64,000 nt of DNA. Origin: Elymus sibiricus (lineage: Eukaryota > Streptophyta > Magnoliopsida > Poales > Poaceae). Below the pieces are notes generated by a model, which saw only the letters and a list, made by a program, of their open reading frames with translations, was not told the DNA's origin and searched no databases. The position numbers and the translations under genes were made by a program. This document shows positions 9,824-19,700 of the stretch, one piece after another (position 1 is the stretch's first letter; every line of letters starts with the position of its first letter). The stretch lies in contig CM077666.1 of the NCBI GenBank assembly GCA_039707655.1, forward strand, positions 394,153,886 through 394,217,885, written 5' to 3'.

Positions 9824-11399
9824 TGCTACTTGTAGCTTGCGTTGGTATTTTCCCCGAAGAGGAAGGGATGATGTAGCACAGTAGAGATAAGTATTTCCCT
9901 CAGTTATGAAACCAAGGTTATCGAACCAGTAGGAGAATCACGTAACACCTCGTTAGCAACACCTGCACACAAACAACAAATCCATGCACCCAACGCAAAC
10001 GAGGGGTTGTCAATCCCTCGGTGGTAAATTGCAAGATTAAATTGTATGTGATAGATAGATAGATTCAAACAAAAATACAAAATAAAATAAATAAAAGAAA
10101 ATGGCAGCAATATTTTTAGGGGTTTTAGTAATATGATTTAGATAGACCCGGGGGCCATAGTTTTCACTAGAGGCTTCTCTCGAGAAAATAGCATACGGTG
10201 GGTAGACAAATTACTGTTGGGCAATTGATAGAAAAGCAAATAATCATGATGATATCCAAGGCAATGATCATGTATATAGGCATCACGTCCGAGACAAGTA
10301 GACCGACTCCTGCCTGCATCTACTACTATTACTCCACACATCGACCGCTATCGAGCATGCATCTAGTGTATTAATTAAGTCCATAAAGAACGGAGTAACA
10401 CCTTAAGAACGATGACATGATGTAGACAAGATAAACTCACGCATGAATAAACCCCATCTTTTTACCCTTAATAGCAACGATACATATGTGTCATGTCCCT
10501 TTCTGTCACTGGGATTGAGCACCGCAAGATCGAACCCATTACAAAGCACCTCTTTCCATGGCAAGATAAATCAATCTAGTTGGCCAAACCAAATCAATAG
10601 ATCGGAGAAGAAATACGAAGCTATAATAATCATGCATAAAAGAGATCAGAGAAGACTCAAATAATATTCATGGATAATCTGATTATAAACTCACAATTCA
10701 TCGGATCCCAACAAACACACCGCAAAAAGTGATTACATCGAATAGAACTCCAAGAACATCGAGGAGAACATTGTATTGAAGATCAAAAAGAGAGAAGAAG
10801 CCATCTAGCTACTAACTATGGGCCCAAAGGTCTGTGGTAAACTACTCACGCATCATCAGAAGGGCAGCAAGGTTGATGTAGAGCCCCTCCGTGATTGATT
10901 CCCCCACCGGCGGAGTACCGGAGAAGGCCTCCAGATGGGATCTCTCGAGAACAGAAACTTGCGGCGGTGGAAAAAGTATTTCATGGACTCCCCTGAGGGT
11001 TTCTGATTTTTCCTGAATTTATAGTGGTGGAATTAGGTCAAACGGAGCTGGGGTGGGCCCACGAGGCACCAGGGCGCGCCTGCCCCCCCCCCCCCCAGGC
11101 GCGCCCTGGTGGCTGGTGGCCACCCCTTCTGGCGTCTGGTCCTCTCCCGAAGCTTCTAGTGTTTATCTTGTTCAATAAAAAATCTCAAAAAAGTTTCGTG
11201 GCATTTGGACTTCGTTTGGTATTGATTTTCTGTAAAACAAAAACAGGGCAGAAAACAACAACTGGCACTAGGCACTAAGTTAATAGGTTATTCTCCAAAA
11301 ATGATATATAATTGCTGTAAATGCATATAAAAACATCCAAGATTGATAATATAATAGCATGGAACAATCAAAAATTATAGATACATTGGAGACATATCA
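9824..11399 (-). repeat. 5' LTR of A1 (mosaic)
   Basis: This 1576-bp LTR follows its partner at 4752-6315 through most of its length. From about 10887 to 11257 it is instead identical, base for base as far as I can read, to the solo LTR at 16885-18453. The shared stretch includes a 14-base C run, GATTGATTCCCCCACC, and CTTGTTCAAT where the partner has CTTTCCAAT. Outside that tract it returns to A1-type sequence. This suggests gene conversion. Confidence 0.86.
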
Positions 11400-11667
11400 C
11401 GGGAACCTTTGAAATCTGGGGGCATGCGTGCATCGCGCAGCACCGGGACTAAACAAGGAGTTCCAATCATGCGGCTTGATAAGCTCCCAATCCGGCCAAC
11501 TGGCTGTGTTGCAGTGGGCGGGTCGTGTGCTGTCGGCGGGTTGATGTTCGCCGGCGGGTTATACACGGCGCGCGCGTTTTCCTCCAACGCTCGTAGAGCC
11601 TGAGCGGTGTCCACAATGTCCTGTGCATTCGGAATCATGGGCTGGTGGTGATCCGCCAGTGGTTGGG
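11400..11667 (-). pseudogene. gag fragment of T1 between two insertions
   Basis: This short piece of the T1 gag reads on the minus strand as IPNAQDIVDTAQALRALEEN followed by a Pro-rich linker and LRDARMPPDFKG. That end joins to the gag domain at 4746 once A1 and one CGGGA copy are removed. Frame arithmetic across the A1 insertion agrees. The right side is cut by the solo LTR at 11668. Confidence 0.75.
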
Positions 11668-13214
11668 TGCTACTTGTGAGCTGCGTTGGGATTTCCTCGA
11701 AGAGGAGGGGATGATGTAGTGCAGTAGAGATAAGTATTTCCCTCAGTTATGAAACCAAGGTTATCAATCCAGTAGGAGAATCACGCAACAACTCATTAGC
11801 AGTACCTGCACACAAAACAACAAATCCTCGCACCCAACGCGAACATGGGGTTGTCAATCCCTTGGCGGTTAATTGCAAGATTAAATTGTATGGTGATAGA
11901 TAGATAGATCAAACAAAAATAAAAAATAAAACAAATAAAGTAATATTGCAACAAGGTATTTTTAGGATTTTCAATATATGATAAAGGTAGACCCGGGGGC
12001 CATAGTTTTCAGTAGAGGCTTCTCTCTTGAAAATAGCATACGGTGGGTGAACAAATTACTGTTGGGCAATTGATAGAAAAGCAAATAATCATGACGATAT
12101 ACAAGGCAATGATCATGTATATAGGCATCACGTCCGAGACAAGTAGACCGACTCCTGCCTGCATCTACTACTATTACTCCACACATTGACCGCTATCCAG
12201 CATGCATCTAGTGTATTAAGTTCATAAAAAACGGAGTAACGCCTTAAGCAAGATGACATGATGTAGACAAAGTAAACTCACGCATGAATAAACCCCATCT
12301 TTTTACCCTTAATAGCAATGATACATACGTGTCATGTCCCTTTCTGTCACCGGGATTGAGCACCGCAAGATCGAACCCATTACAAAGCACCTCTCCCATT
12401 TCAAGATAAATCAATCTAGTTGGCCAAACCAAATCAATAGATCGGAGAGAAATACGAAGCTATAATAATCATGCACAAAAGAGTTCAGAGAAAACTCAAA
12501 GAATATTCATGGATAATCTGATCATAAACTCACAATTCATCGGATCCCAACAAACACACCGCAAAAAGTGATTACATCGGATAGAACTCCAAGAACATCG
12601 AGGAGAACATTGTATTGAAGATCAAAAAGATAGAAGAAGCCATCTAGTTACTAACTATGGACCCGAAGGTCTGTGGTAAACTACTCACGCATCATCGGAA
12701 GGGCAGCAAGGTTGATGTAGAGCCCCTCCGTGATCGATACCCCCTCCGGCAGAGTGCCGGAAAAGGCCTCCAGATGGGATCTCTCGAGAACAGAAACTTG
12801 CGGCGGTGGAAAAAGTATTTCGTGGACTCCTCTGTTGGTTTCCCGATTTTAGAGAATTTATAGAGGTGGAATTAGGTCAAACGGAGCAGAGGTGGGCCCA
12901 CGAGGCACCAGGGCGTGCCCTGGTGGCTCGTGGCCACCTCCTCTGGCTTCTGGCCTCCTCCCGAAGCTTCTAGTGTCTCTTATGTCCAGAAAAAAATCTC
13001 CAAAAAGTTCCATGGCATTTGGACTTCATTTCGTACTGATATTCTGGAAAACCAAAAACAGGCAAAAAACAGCAACTGGCACTGGGCACTAAGTTAATAG
13101 GTTAGTCCTAAAAAATGATATATAATTGCTTGTAAATGTATATAAAAACATCCAAGATTGATACTATAATAGCATGGAACAATCAAAAATTATAGATACA
13201 TTGGAGACGTATCA
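11668..13214 (-). mobile_element. Solo LTR of the A1 family
   Basis: This 1547-bp copy of the A1-family LTR (TGCTACTTGTGAGC to GAGACGTATCA) is flanked by perfect TTGGG duplications at 11663-11667 and 13215-13219. It has no interior, so it is a solo LTR left by LTR-LTR recombination after insertion. It sits in the N-terminal gag region of T1, and removing it with one TSD restores an open reading frame across the junction (AAQPLADHHQPM). Confidence 0.9.
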
Positions 13215-14504
13215 TTGGGCGGCTCTTCTGCGGTGTGTGCTGCTGGAAACCGCCGGCGACTCAGGACGCTGGCTCCTGGTGCGGCTCTGGTGAGGGGTCG
13301 AGTGAAGCCGATGCTGGCTATGAGAGTAGTTGGTTTGCTGTACTACTACTGCCTTGAGCATCGCAATAGCGTTCCTGGCTTCCACCTGAATCGGACCAGC
13401 ACGTTATCGACCGGGTTGGAATAATGTCCAATTGGGGTCTGGAACCGGCAAGAGGGCAGCTGCTGTTGCTAATCTGGTGTATGATGCTGGGCCGGCTCCC
13501 TCTGCTGAGCCGGCTGCTGCAAAAGTGGTCCTCCCGGGGGGACAACTCCATCCCCCGGGTTCGCCGGAGCCGGCGGATTGTTTGGCGTGGTAAACAGCTG
13601 AGTCGGCTTGATATTAGCCGGAAGCCGGCTTTGATGACGCCTTCGGTGGATGAGCTCCGATTCGGCCTGCCGACGGCTCAAGTAATGAGCCTCTTCATCT
13701 AGATGATGTCTCTCCTAGGCAAGCCGGGCCTGCGCCTCTGCCATGCGGGTGTTCTCTGCATTGATATCCTCTTGGATCTTCGCCATCTGCTCGCGACACT
13801 TCGTGATGTCCGTGTTGCGTGCGGCTGCATTCTCCACAGTAATCGGCTCGGCCAACAGGGCTGTTAGAGTATTCATCAAGTCCATAAGCGCCTGCGTCCC
13901 GGTTTTCTGAGAGCCGGCAGCAGTCACGCCGGCTTCTCCTGAGCCGGTTAGGGTGAGGTTCTGCCCAGTCGCTGGATTGACCGGATCTCGCGCAGGATCT
14001 TGTCTGCCCGCCATGTAGACTGCTGCAAAGCGAGGCGGCTTAAGGACCTCTGGAAAGACTTCGTCAGTGTGTGCCAGCCTTCCGTCATACAGGGGACGGA
14101 TCGACCCAGTTTCTCCCGTCGAGGATTCGTCGTCAGATTGAACGAGCGTATCATCTCCGGACAAGGAATTCGCCGACAAGGCCACCCCTTGGGTGAACCC
14201 TACGAAGACATGCTTCCGGCCGGCCTGTGGCGGGCCGGGTCTTGCCTGACTTGGACTGGCGCAGCGAGCCTACTCGACGCCAGTGACAGCTTCCAACCCG
14301 GCGGCCGACTCGCCGATGACACCGATGAAAGTATGGATCTTGCCAAAGGGGAGCCGATACCCGTACTCAATTGAGTCGGCGTAGGGGCCCCAGTCCGAAT
14401 TGTCGATGTAGAGCTTCCCACGGCGACTCTTCATCATCGAGCCGACCGCATACCTCCCGAACCCTGGGAGAGCTCCCGCTAAGAACTCAACTCCACTATA
14501 AGTA
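13215..14504 (-). pseudogene. N-terminal gag region of T1
   Basis: This minus-strand sequence between the primer-binding site and the solo LTR is the start of the T1 polyprotein region. Visible blocks are SRRGKLYIDNSDWGPYADS (about 14400), GYRLPFGKIHTFIGVIG, a glutamine- and alanine-rich probable coiled coil (about 13720-13880) and a Pro-rich segment (about 13480-13600). TAG stops occur at 13469-13471 and 13715-13717. A frame change is needed near 13450 to join it to the downstream gag. The protein class is inferred from position rather than from a catalytic motif. Confidence 0.6.
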
Positions 14505-14525
14505 GGCCCCACGGTGGGCGCCAAC
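14505..14525 (-). other. Primer-binding site of T1
   Basis: Directly inside the 5' LTR the minus strand reads TTGGCGCCCACCGTGGGGC. The TGG start is complementary to a tRNA 3' CCA end, as expected for a primer-binding site. I do not assign the tRNA species. Confidence 0.72.
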
Positions 14526-15053
14526 TGTCGTGGTTTTGACACGGCAGATGCCCTTGTGAAAGGACTTAGAGATGAGGCTATCGCACAAGGGTGGAAGCTT
14601 AGCGGGGTTGATTGGGAACGAGAAGACGCGAGATTACCCAGGTTCGGCCCCTCACGATCGAGGTAATAGCCTACGTCCTGCTTGATTGTATTGCTTGGAT
14701 CTCGGTTACAAGGATGCGATCTCGCTAACCTAGCTCTCGAGGGATTGCAGCATAGTCTTTTTCGCCTAGGCGCTCCCCTTTATATATACAGGTGGAACCC
14801 TAGATTTACATGAGAGTCCGGGTCATAATCCTAACCCGTCTCCTACACTTATTCTACTTATTATCCAAGGCAACCTTCGTGCCGTATGTTTTCCCCTTAA
14901 GCCGGCCCGTAAGCCGAGCCGGCCTTTCTCACCGGGCCTCCGTAGACCCGGCCCACTGAATATCTTAGCCCCGCAGTGAGATAACCCGCTGAACCCGCTA
15001 TAAGGCCGGGTCATCTTCCTGCCGGGTCTACACGCCGGGAAGTATCCCCAACA
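14526..15053 (-). repeat. 5' LTR of T1
   Basis: This 528-bp LTR reads TGTTGGGGATAC at its start and ACCACGACA at its end on the minus strand. It is directly followed by the primer-binding site. The plus-strand start TGTCGTGG-ACACGGCAGATGCC is related to that of the T2 LTR at 57200. A stretch rich in GCCGGC/CCGGGT motifs lies at about 14890-15050. Only one LTR is in the window, so a target duplication cannot be tested. Confidence 0.8.
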
Positions 15054-15059
15054 CATGCC

Positions 15060-15759
15060 CTACTCATCCTCGGAGGAGTCCGCGACCTGTCCGTCGCCGG
15101 TGCCGGTGGACGTGAGGTTCATGATGGACGTGGACGATCCGTCATTGTCCATCTGCCACACGCGCCCCCGAAAGTTGATCGGATGCGTGTAGGACGCGCA
15201 GCTGGCGGCGTTCTCGTCCTCGACCGCCTGCGTTGCCAACGCGTGTGCGGCCGCGTCCGGGTCCGGCTCCGCGGCCTCTGCGTTGCGAGCGGCGCCTTGA
15301 GCACGCGCGACCGTAGAGCGCCCGCTGCTCCGCAACGAAGTTCGGGTTTGCCACGGCCGTGGGCGGTCATGACCTCCTTGCTTGCGCGCTCGCTGTAGAT
15401 TTGGCCTCCGCCAGTCGGTGCCGCTCTAGGAGGAACATGTTGTACCGCTGCTCCTCCTGCGCCTGCCGGAACGCCGACATAAGAGCCGGCGTAGGCTGGT
15501 CCTCCTTCTCCATGGCGGCGTCGAAGTGCGTCTGCTCCATAGTCAAGCCGGCATGCACAGGCGCGGGGTCCGGCGCGGTGTCGCCGTCGGAGCCCATGTC
15601 CATCGTAGGGTCGCCGTCGGAGACCTCGGGCGAGCTGGCCGGCATGTCCTTCTTGATCCGCCTGGCGCAACGGGTTTGCCAGGCGGCTGCAAGGATGGCC
15701 ATATCGTGCTTCTGCTCCGATGACAGGCTCTCCCACATAGCTCTAGAGCTTGCGGTCAT
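15060..15759 (-). pseudogene. Frameshifted unknown acidic protein
   Basis: From 15759 the minus strand encodes about 130 residues (MWESLSSEQKHDMAILAAAW, an acidic DGD-rich linker, then RQAQEEQRYNMFLLERHRLA). After the stop at 15367 a related C-terminal part continues in another frame. That part holds YTHPINFRGRVWQMDN and a Ser/Thr-rich acidic end (DGQVADSSEDE) that stops at 15060. At least one frameshift therefore separates the two halves. The sequence is GC-rich, unlike the Copia element to the right. I do not recognise the family. It may belong to a DNA transposon whose end is at about 16342. The T1 LTR lies six bases from its stop codon. Confidence 0.45.
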
Positions 15760-15799
15760 GGTGAATGTGGTGCAAGGAGGCGAATGTGTTGTGATGTGA

Positions 15800-16342
15800 A
15801 GTTTAGCCGGGTGTGGCCGCCCTTAAATGGCAGATTCTGGTGAGGCCAAGCATTCGGGTGCATCAATGCGCGGCGCCGGAGTTGGTTCCTCGGCCAGCGA
15901 GCCTGCTTAGTGGTAGCATACGGACGGGCATTGAACGAGTAGTAGATATCCATCTCGTCCCGTACGATAAACGTCTCTGCGGCATTGAACAGGTGCGGAC
16001 ACCGAGGCACGGCGCGGGCGGTGCTCTCGGCCGGCGCCAGCGAGAACTCGCGTCCGCTCTGGCCCGGCGTCAATGCCGAGCGGCCGCTCTATATTGGCAT
16101 GAATGCGGGCAGCTAGCGTCAGGCGGGAAAGCACGCGGATGATAGAGAAGGGTTTTTGGTGGGCCAAGTTAGTCAAGTGCGGACGTAGCAACGATACAAA
16201 CGCCCGCAAAGCCCCCACTTTGTCTCCGTTTTACGAAAAAAAGTGTCCAGACCGGCCTGCGGATCAATGCCAGACCGTGTTGATGACAAAATACGTCCGG
16301 CCCACGGTCCGGACAGTTTAAGGGTCGGCGTTGGGATGCCCC
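15800..16342. mobile_element. Possible DNA-transposon remnant (PIF/Harbinger-like end)
   Basis: The right edge reads GGGTCGGCGTTGGGATGCCCC followed by TAA. On the minus strand this is TTA then GGGGCATCCCAACG, which resembles terminal sequences of grass Harbinger-type elements with a TTA/TAA target duplication. The opposite terminus was not found, possibly because T1 removed it. The assignment is from general resemblance only. Confidence 0.3.
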
Positions 16343-16444
16343 TAACAAAACATGAAGGTATAAACTGCCAGAAGAAAGCGCATGCTCGTGATCCATACGA
16401 AGAACATGGTGGCAGGCAGGCGGCAGCAACGACGGGGTGGAATT

Positions 16445-16596
16445 TGTTGTAGTAAAACGAAAGTAAAATGAGATTGGAAGTGAATGGACAGCTAGTCCTG
16501 ATTTCTATTGATTCTCAAGTATATATACATCTGGAAGAGATGGGAAGAAGAGGTGTCTGTTCGGAGGCATCCCTCCAGAACAGGTGCCTATTGGCA

Positions 16597-16642
<46 letters not shown>

Positions 16643-16726
16643 GACATGACTGTCCAGAGAAGATACATGACTGTTCGGGGTTGGACACACTCTTTTACTA
16701 ATTAATTCACTAATTAATCCCTAACA
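16445..16726 (-). repeat. 3' LTR of the Copia element
   Basis: This 282-bp LTR begins TGTTGTAGTAAAACG and ends TTAATCCCTAACA on the plus strand. It differs from its partner at 24644-24896 mainly by a long AG microsatellite. It contains a GTATATATAC TATA-like motif. Confidence 0.88.
16599..16639 (+). repeat. (AG)n microsatellite inside an LTR
   Basis: About 41 bp of uninterrupted AG dinucleotides. The matching place in the other LTR (around 24800) has only a short AGAGAGAG run. The expansion therefore arose after insertion and explains most of the length difference between the LTRs. Confidence 0.95.
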
Positions 16727-16736
16727 CTCCCCCTTG
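16727..16736 (-). other. Polypurine tract of the Copia element
   Basis: The minus strand reads CAAGGGGGAG directly upstream of the LTR start TGTTAGGGATTAA. This is the usual position of the plus-strand primer and fixes the orientation. Confidence 0.75.
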
Positions 16737-16884
16737 TACAACACCGGTTCTTGAATGTTTCATCGTTGAACGCTTCTTGTATATTCATCTTCCATCTTGA
16801 GAAATCCTTTGTATAATTTTTAAAGTCTCCTCCAAAAACCATGTGGGAAAAATATGAGGAGAATAGTGTAGATATGTTGCTAAA

Positions 16885-18453
16885 TGCTACTTGTGAGCTG
16901 CGTTGGTAATTCCCTGAAGACGAAGGGAGATGCAGTACAGTAGAGATAAGTATTTCCCTTAGTATGAAACCAAGGTTATCAATCCAGTAGGAGAATCATG
17001 CAACACCTCGTTAGCAGCACCTGCACACAAAACAACAAATCCTTGCACCCAACGCAAACAAGGGGTTGTCAATCCCTCGGCAGTAAGTTGCAAGATTAAA
17101 TTGTATGTGATAGATAGATAGATAGAAACAAAAATACAAAATAAAATAAATAAGATAAAATTGCAGCAAGTATTTTTAGGGTTTTAGTATATGATTTAGA
17201 TAGACCCGGGGGCCATAGTTTTCACTAGAGGCTTCTCTCGAGAAAATAGCATACGGTGGGTAGACAAATTACTGTTGGGTAATTGATAGAAAAGCAAATA
17301 ATCATGATGATATCCAAGGCAATGATCATGTATATAGGCATCACGTCCGAGACAAGTAGACCGACTCCTACCTGCATCTACTACTATTACACCATACATC
17401 GACCGCTATCCAGCATGCATCTAGTGTATTAAGTCCATAAAGAACGGAGTAACGCCTTAAGCAAGATGACATGATGTAGACAAAGTAAACTCACGCATGA
17501 ATAAACCCCATCTTTTTACCCCTAATAGAAATGATACATACGTGTCATGTCCCTTTCTGTCACTGGGATTGAGCACCGCAAGATCAAACCCATTACAAAG
17601 CACCTCTTCCCATGGCAAGATAAATCAATCTAGTTGGCCAAACCAAATCAATAGATCGGAGAATAAATACGAAGCTATAATAATCATGCATAAAAGAGAT
17701 CAGAGAAGACTCAAATAATATTCATAGATAATCTGATCATAAACTCACAATTCATCGGATCCCTACAAACACACCGCAAAAAGTAATTACATTGGATAGA
17801 ACTCCAAGAACATCAAGGAGAACATTGTATTGAAGATCAAAAAGAGAGAAGAAGCCATCTAGCTACTGCCTATGGACCCGAAGGTCTAGGGTAAACTACT
17901 CACGCATCATCGGAAGGGCAGCAAGGTTGATGTAGAGCCCCTCCGTGATTGATTCCCCCACCGGCGGAGTACCGGAGAAGGCCTCCAGATGGGATCTCTC
18001 GAGAACAGAAACTTGCGGCGGTGGAAAAAGTATTTCATGGACTCCCCTGAGGGTTTCTGATTTTTCCTGAATTTATAGTGGTGGAATTAGGTCAAACGGA
18101 GCTGGGGTGGGCCCACGAGGCACCAGGGCGCGCCTGCCCCCCCCCCCCCCAGGCGCGCCCTGGTGGCTGGTGGCCACCCCTTCTGGCGTCTGGTCCTCTC
18201 CCGAAGCTTCTAGTGTTTATCTTGTTCAATAAAAAATCTCAAAAAAGTTTCGTGGCATTTGGACTTCGTTTGGTATTGATTTTCTGTAAAACAAAAACAG
18301 GGCAGAAAACATCAACTGGCACTGGGCACTAAGTTAATAGCTTAGTCTCCAAAAATGATATATAATTGCTGTAAATGCATATAAAAATATACAAGATTGA
18401 TAATATAACAGCATGGAACAATAAAAAATTATAGATACGTTGGAGACGTATCA
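16885..18453 (-). mobile_element. Solo LTR of the A1 family inside the Copia element
   Basis: This 1569-bp LTR (TGCTACTTGTGAGC to GAGACGTATCA) is flanked by CTAAA duplications at 16880-16884 and 18454-18458. It has no interior. Its segment at about 17940-18310, including a 14-C run, is identical to the 5' LTR of A1, although the rest is clearly more diverged. It split the 3' untranslated region of the host Copia element. Confidence 0.9.
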
Positions 18454-18900
18454 CTAAATCTCCTTTAAACCGAGTGGGAAAAATAATAAGGGGAAAATGA
18501 TGCAACATATAATGATTATTGTCTCTTGATAACCCATATGAGAAAAACCTTTGAAAAAGGAGAAAACTCATGAGTTTAGAGAACAGTTAATATGTCTTGA
18601 GTACTTTCTTTAAAAAACCCGATAGGGAAAATAGAAAGTATGACATATGATCTTTGAGAATATATTGCCTCATTAATAACCATTATGAGAAACTTTGAGA
18701 GAAAACTCATAAGGGAAAAGATTGCGATTTGATATGCCATTGAAAACTCCTTTAAAACCCAGTGGGAAAAATATAAGGAGAAAAAGATATGACATATACG
18801 AACACTTGTGTTTATATTGTCTCGTTAAAAACCTTTATGAGAAACCATTAGGGAAAAAGAGTACAATATATGCAATCTGAGGATTGTTAATAGGTTATAG
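18454..18900 (+). repeat. Diverged A/B repeat modules in the Copia 3' region
   Basis: Two alternating modules recur. One resembles CTCCTTTAAAACCCAGTG-GGAAAAATATAAGGAGAAAA (about 18462, 18600, 18745 and, before the solo LTR, 16825). The other resembles TCTCGTTAAAAACC-TTATGAGAAACC with GGGAAAA (about 18525, 18665, 18815). Such purine-rich modules near the 3' end are seen in plant Copia elements. They are non-coding. Confidence 0.65.
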
Positions 18901-19299
18901 ATTGGGAGATTACTCCCCCTGAACTTTGCAAATCTGGAGGATGTGTAATACCAATTCCATTAATATGATCTTGATATTGTGAATAATCTGTTGGAATTTC
19001 ACGGTATTTTGTTTGGAAATTGTTTCCTCACCTTTGTATGACTCATGAGGATAAGTAATTTTCGAGTAATGTGCTTTATGATATTGCTCTTCATATAACC
19101 TGTAGGTATTGAGTAACACAAGTGGTAGTATCTTGATAAATCAAGTTATGTGATTTTGATGAATCTCAACCACATAATTCTGAGTGTGGTTAATCATTCT
19201 GCTGAGGCATGCATATTTTGCAATGCTTTTGGATAAATCAATTACTTCAGAATGATAAGTGGAAGTAGTCGTTAAAGTCTATTTATATGACTTCGATAA

Positions 19300-19700
19300 G
19301 AAAGTTATTCCAACAAATTCAGTCATTTATATGGCATTGTTGGGATCAAATAAAGAGCCAATACCAATATATCATAACATGGTCATATCTTGATTTTCCT
19401 GATGCATGGAATTGCCCAAGATTTATTGTGAGCTTGAGATATAAGCTGATATTCCTTATATCGACCATATACCTTTTGTTGATATGATATATCCACATTG
19501 AACTCATATATTTTTTGGATATATGTAGACTGATATGTATTCTTGAGAGAATGCTCAAGTTCTAAACTTAAGCTAAATTTGGTTGAATCCAATTTTTTTC
19601 GTCTTGAGATGATTTTGTGTATGTTTAGGTCTTGAATAGACATTGATGATGAGATCATCGATATACACTAAGTGATATAAGGAAATCAGATTTGGGATTC
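19300..19700 (-). pseudogene. Copia reverse transcriptase remnant
   Basis: At 19642-19668 the minus strand encodes VYIDDLIIN, the Copia form of the catalytic YVDD box. A nearby frame then reads KLDSTKFSLSLELEH and STYIQKIYEFNVD. These match the conserved Copia RT/RNase H segment (typically GKTKFCLG-x-QLEH and YIxKVLxRFNMD). The pieces lie in different frames and are broken by stops, so the gene is dead. The match identifies the element as Copia and confirms its minus-strand orientation. Confidence 0.8.

Larger units (their letters stand above)
4752..11399 (-). mobile_element. Athila-like, probably non-autonomous LTR retrotransposon A1
   Basis: Two direct LTRs (4752-6315 and 9824-11399, starting TGCTACTTG and ending in TATCA) flank a 3.5-kb interior. 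The element is bounded by the perfect target duplication CGGGA at 4747-4751 and 11400-11404. On the minus strand the primer-binding site TGGCGCCGTTGCCGGGGA lies inside the right LTR, and the polypurine tract abuts the left LTR, so transcription runs leftwards. The tRNA-Asp-type primer site is shared with Athila elements. I see no RT, protease or integrase motif in the interior, only one 305-aa ORF and AT-rich DNA, so it probably depends on a relative for mobility. It inserted into gag of T1. Confidence 0.86.
1..15053 (-). mobile_element. Tat-lineage Ty3/Gypsy retrotransposon T1, interrupted, 3' end outside window
   Basis: Reading leftwards on the minus strand from 15053, the order is 5' LTR, primer-binding site, gag, protease, RT, RNase H, a second archaeal-type RNase H, and integrase running off position 1. 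The second RNase H next to a degenerate first one is characteristic of the Tat lineage, so the lineage call rests on known family architecture. Two younger insertions with clean target duplications split gag: 4752-11399 (TSD CGGGA) and 11668-13214 (TSD TTGGG). The coding frame from about 4746 to 1 has ten in-frame stops and no frameshift, so the copy is dead but structurally well kept. The 3' LTR is not in the window. Confidence 0.88.

Noticed and set aside
14000..14374. Plus-strand ORF of 124 codons opposite the T1 gag region
   Set aside because: It is the shadow of the minus-strand gag reading frame, which has better context (primer site, LTR, and continuation into gag).
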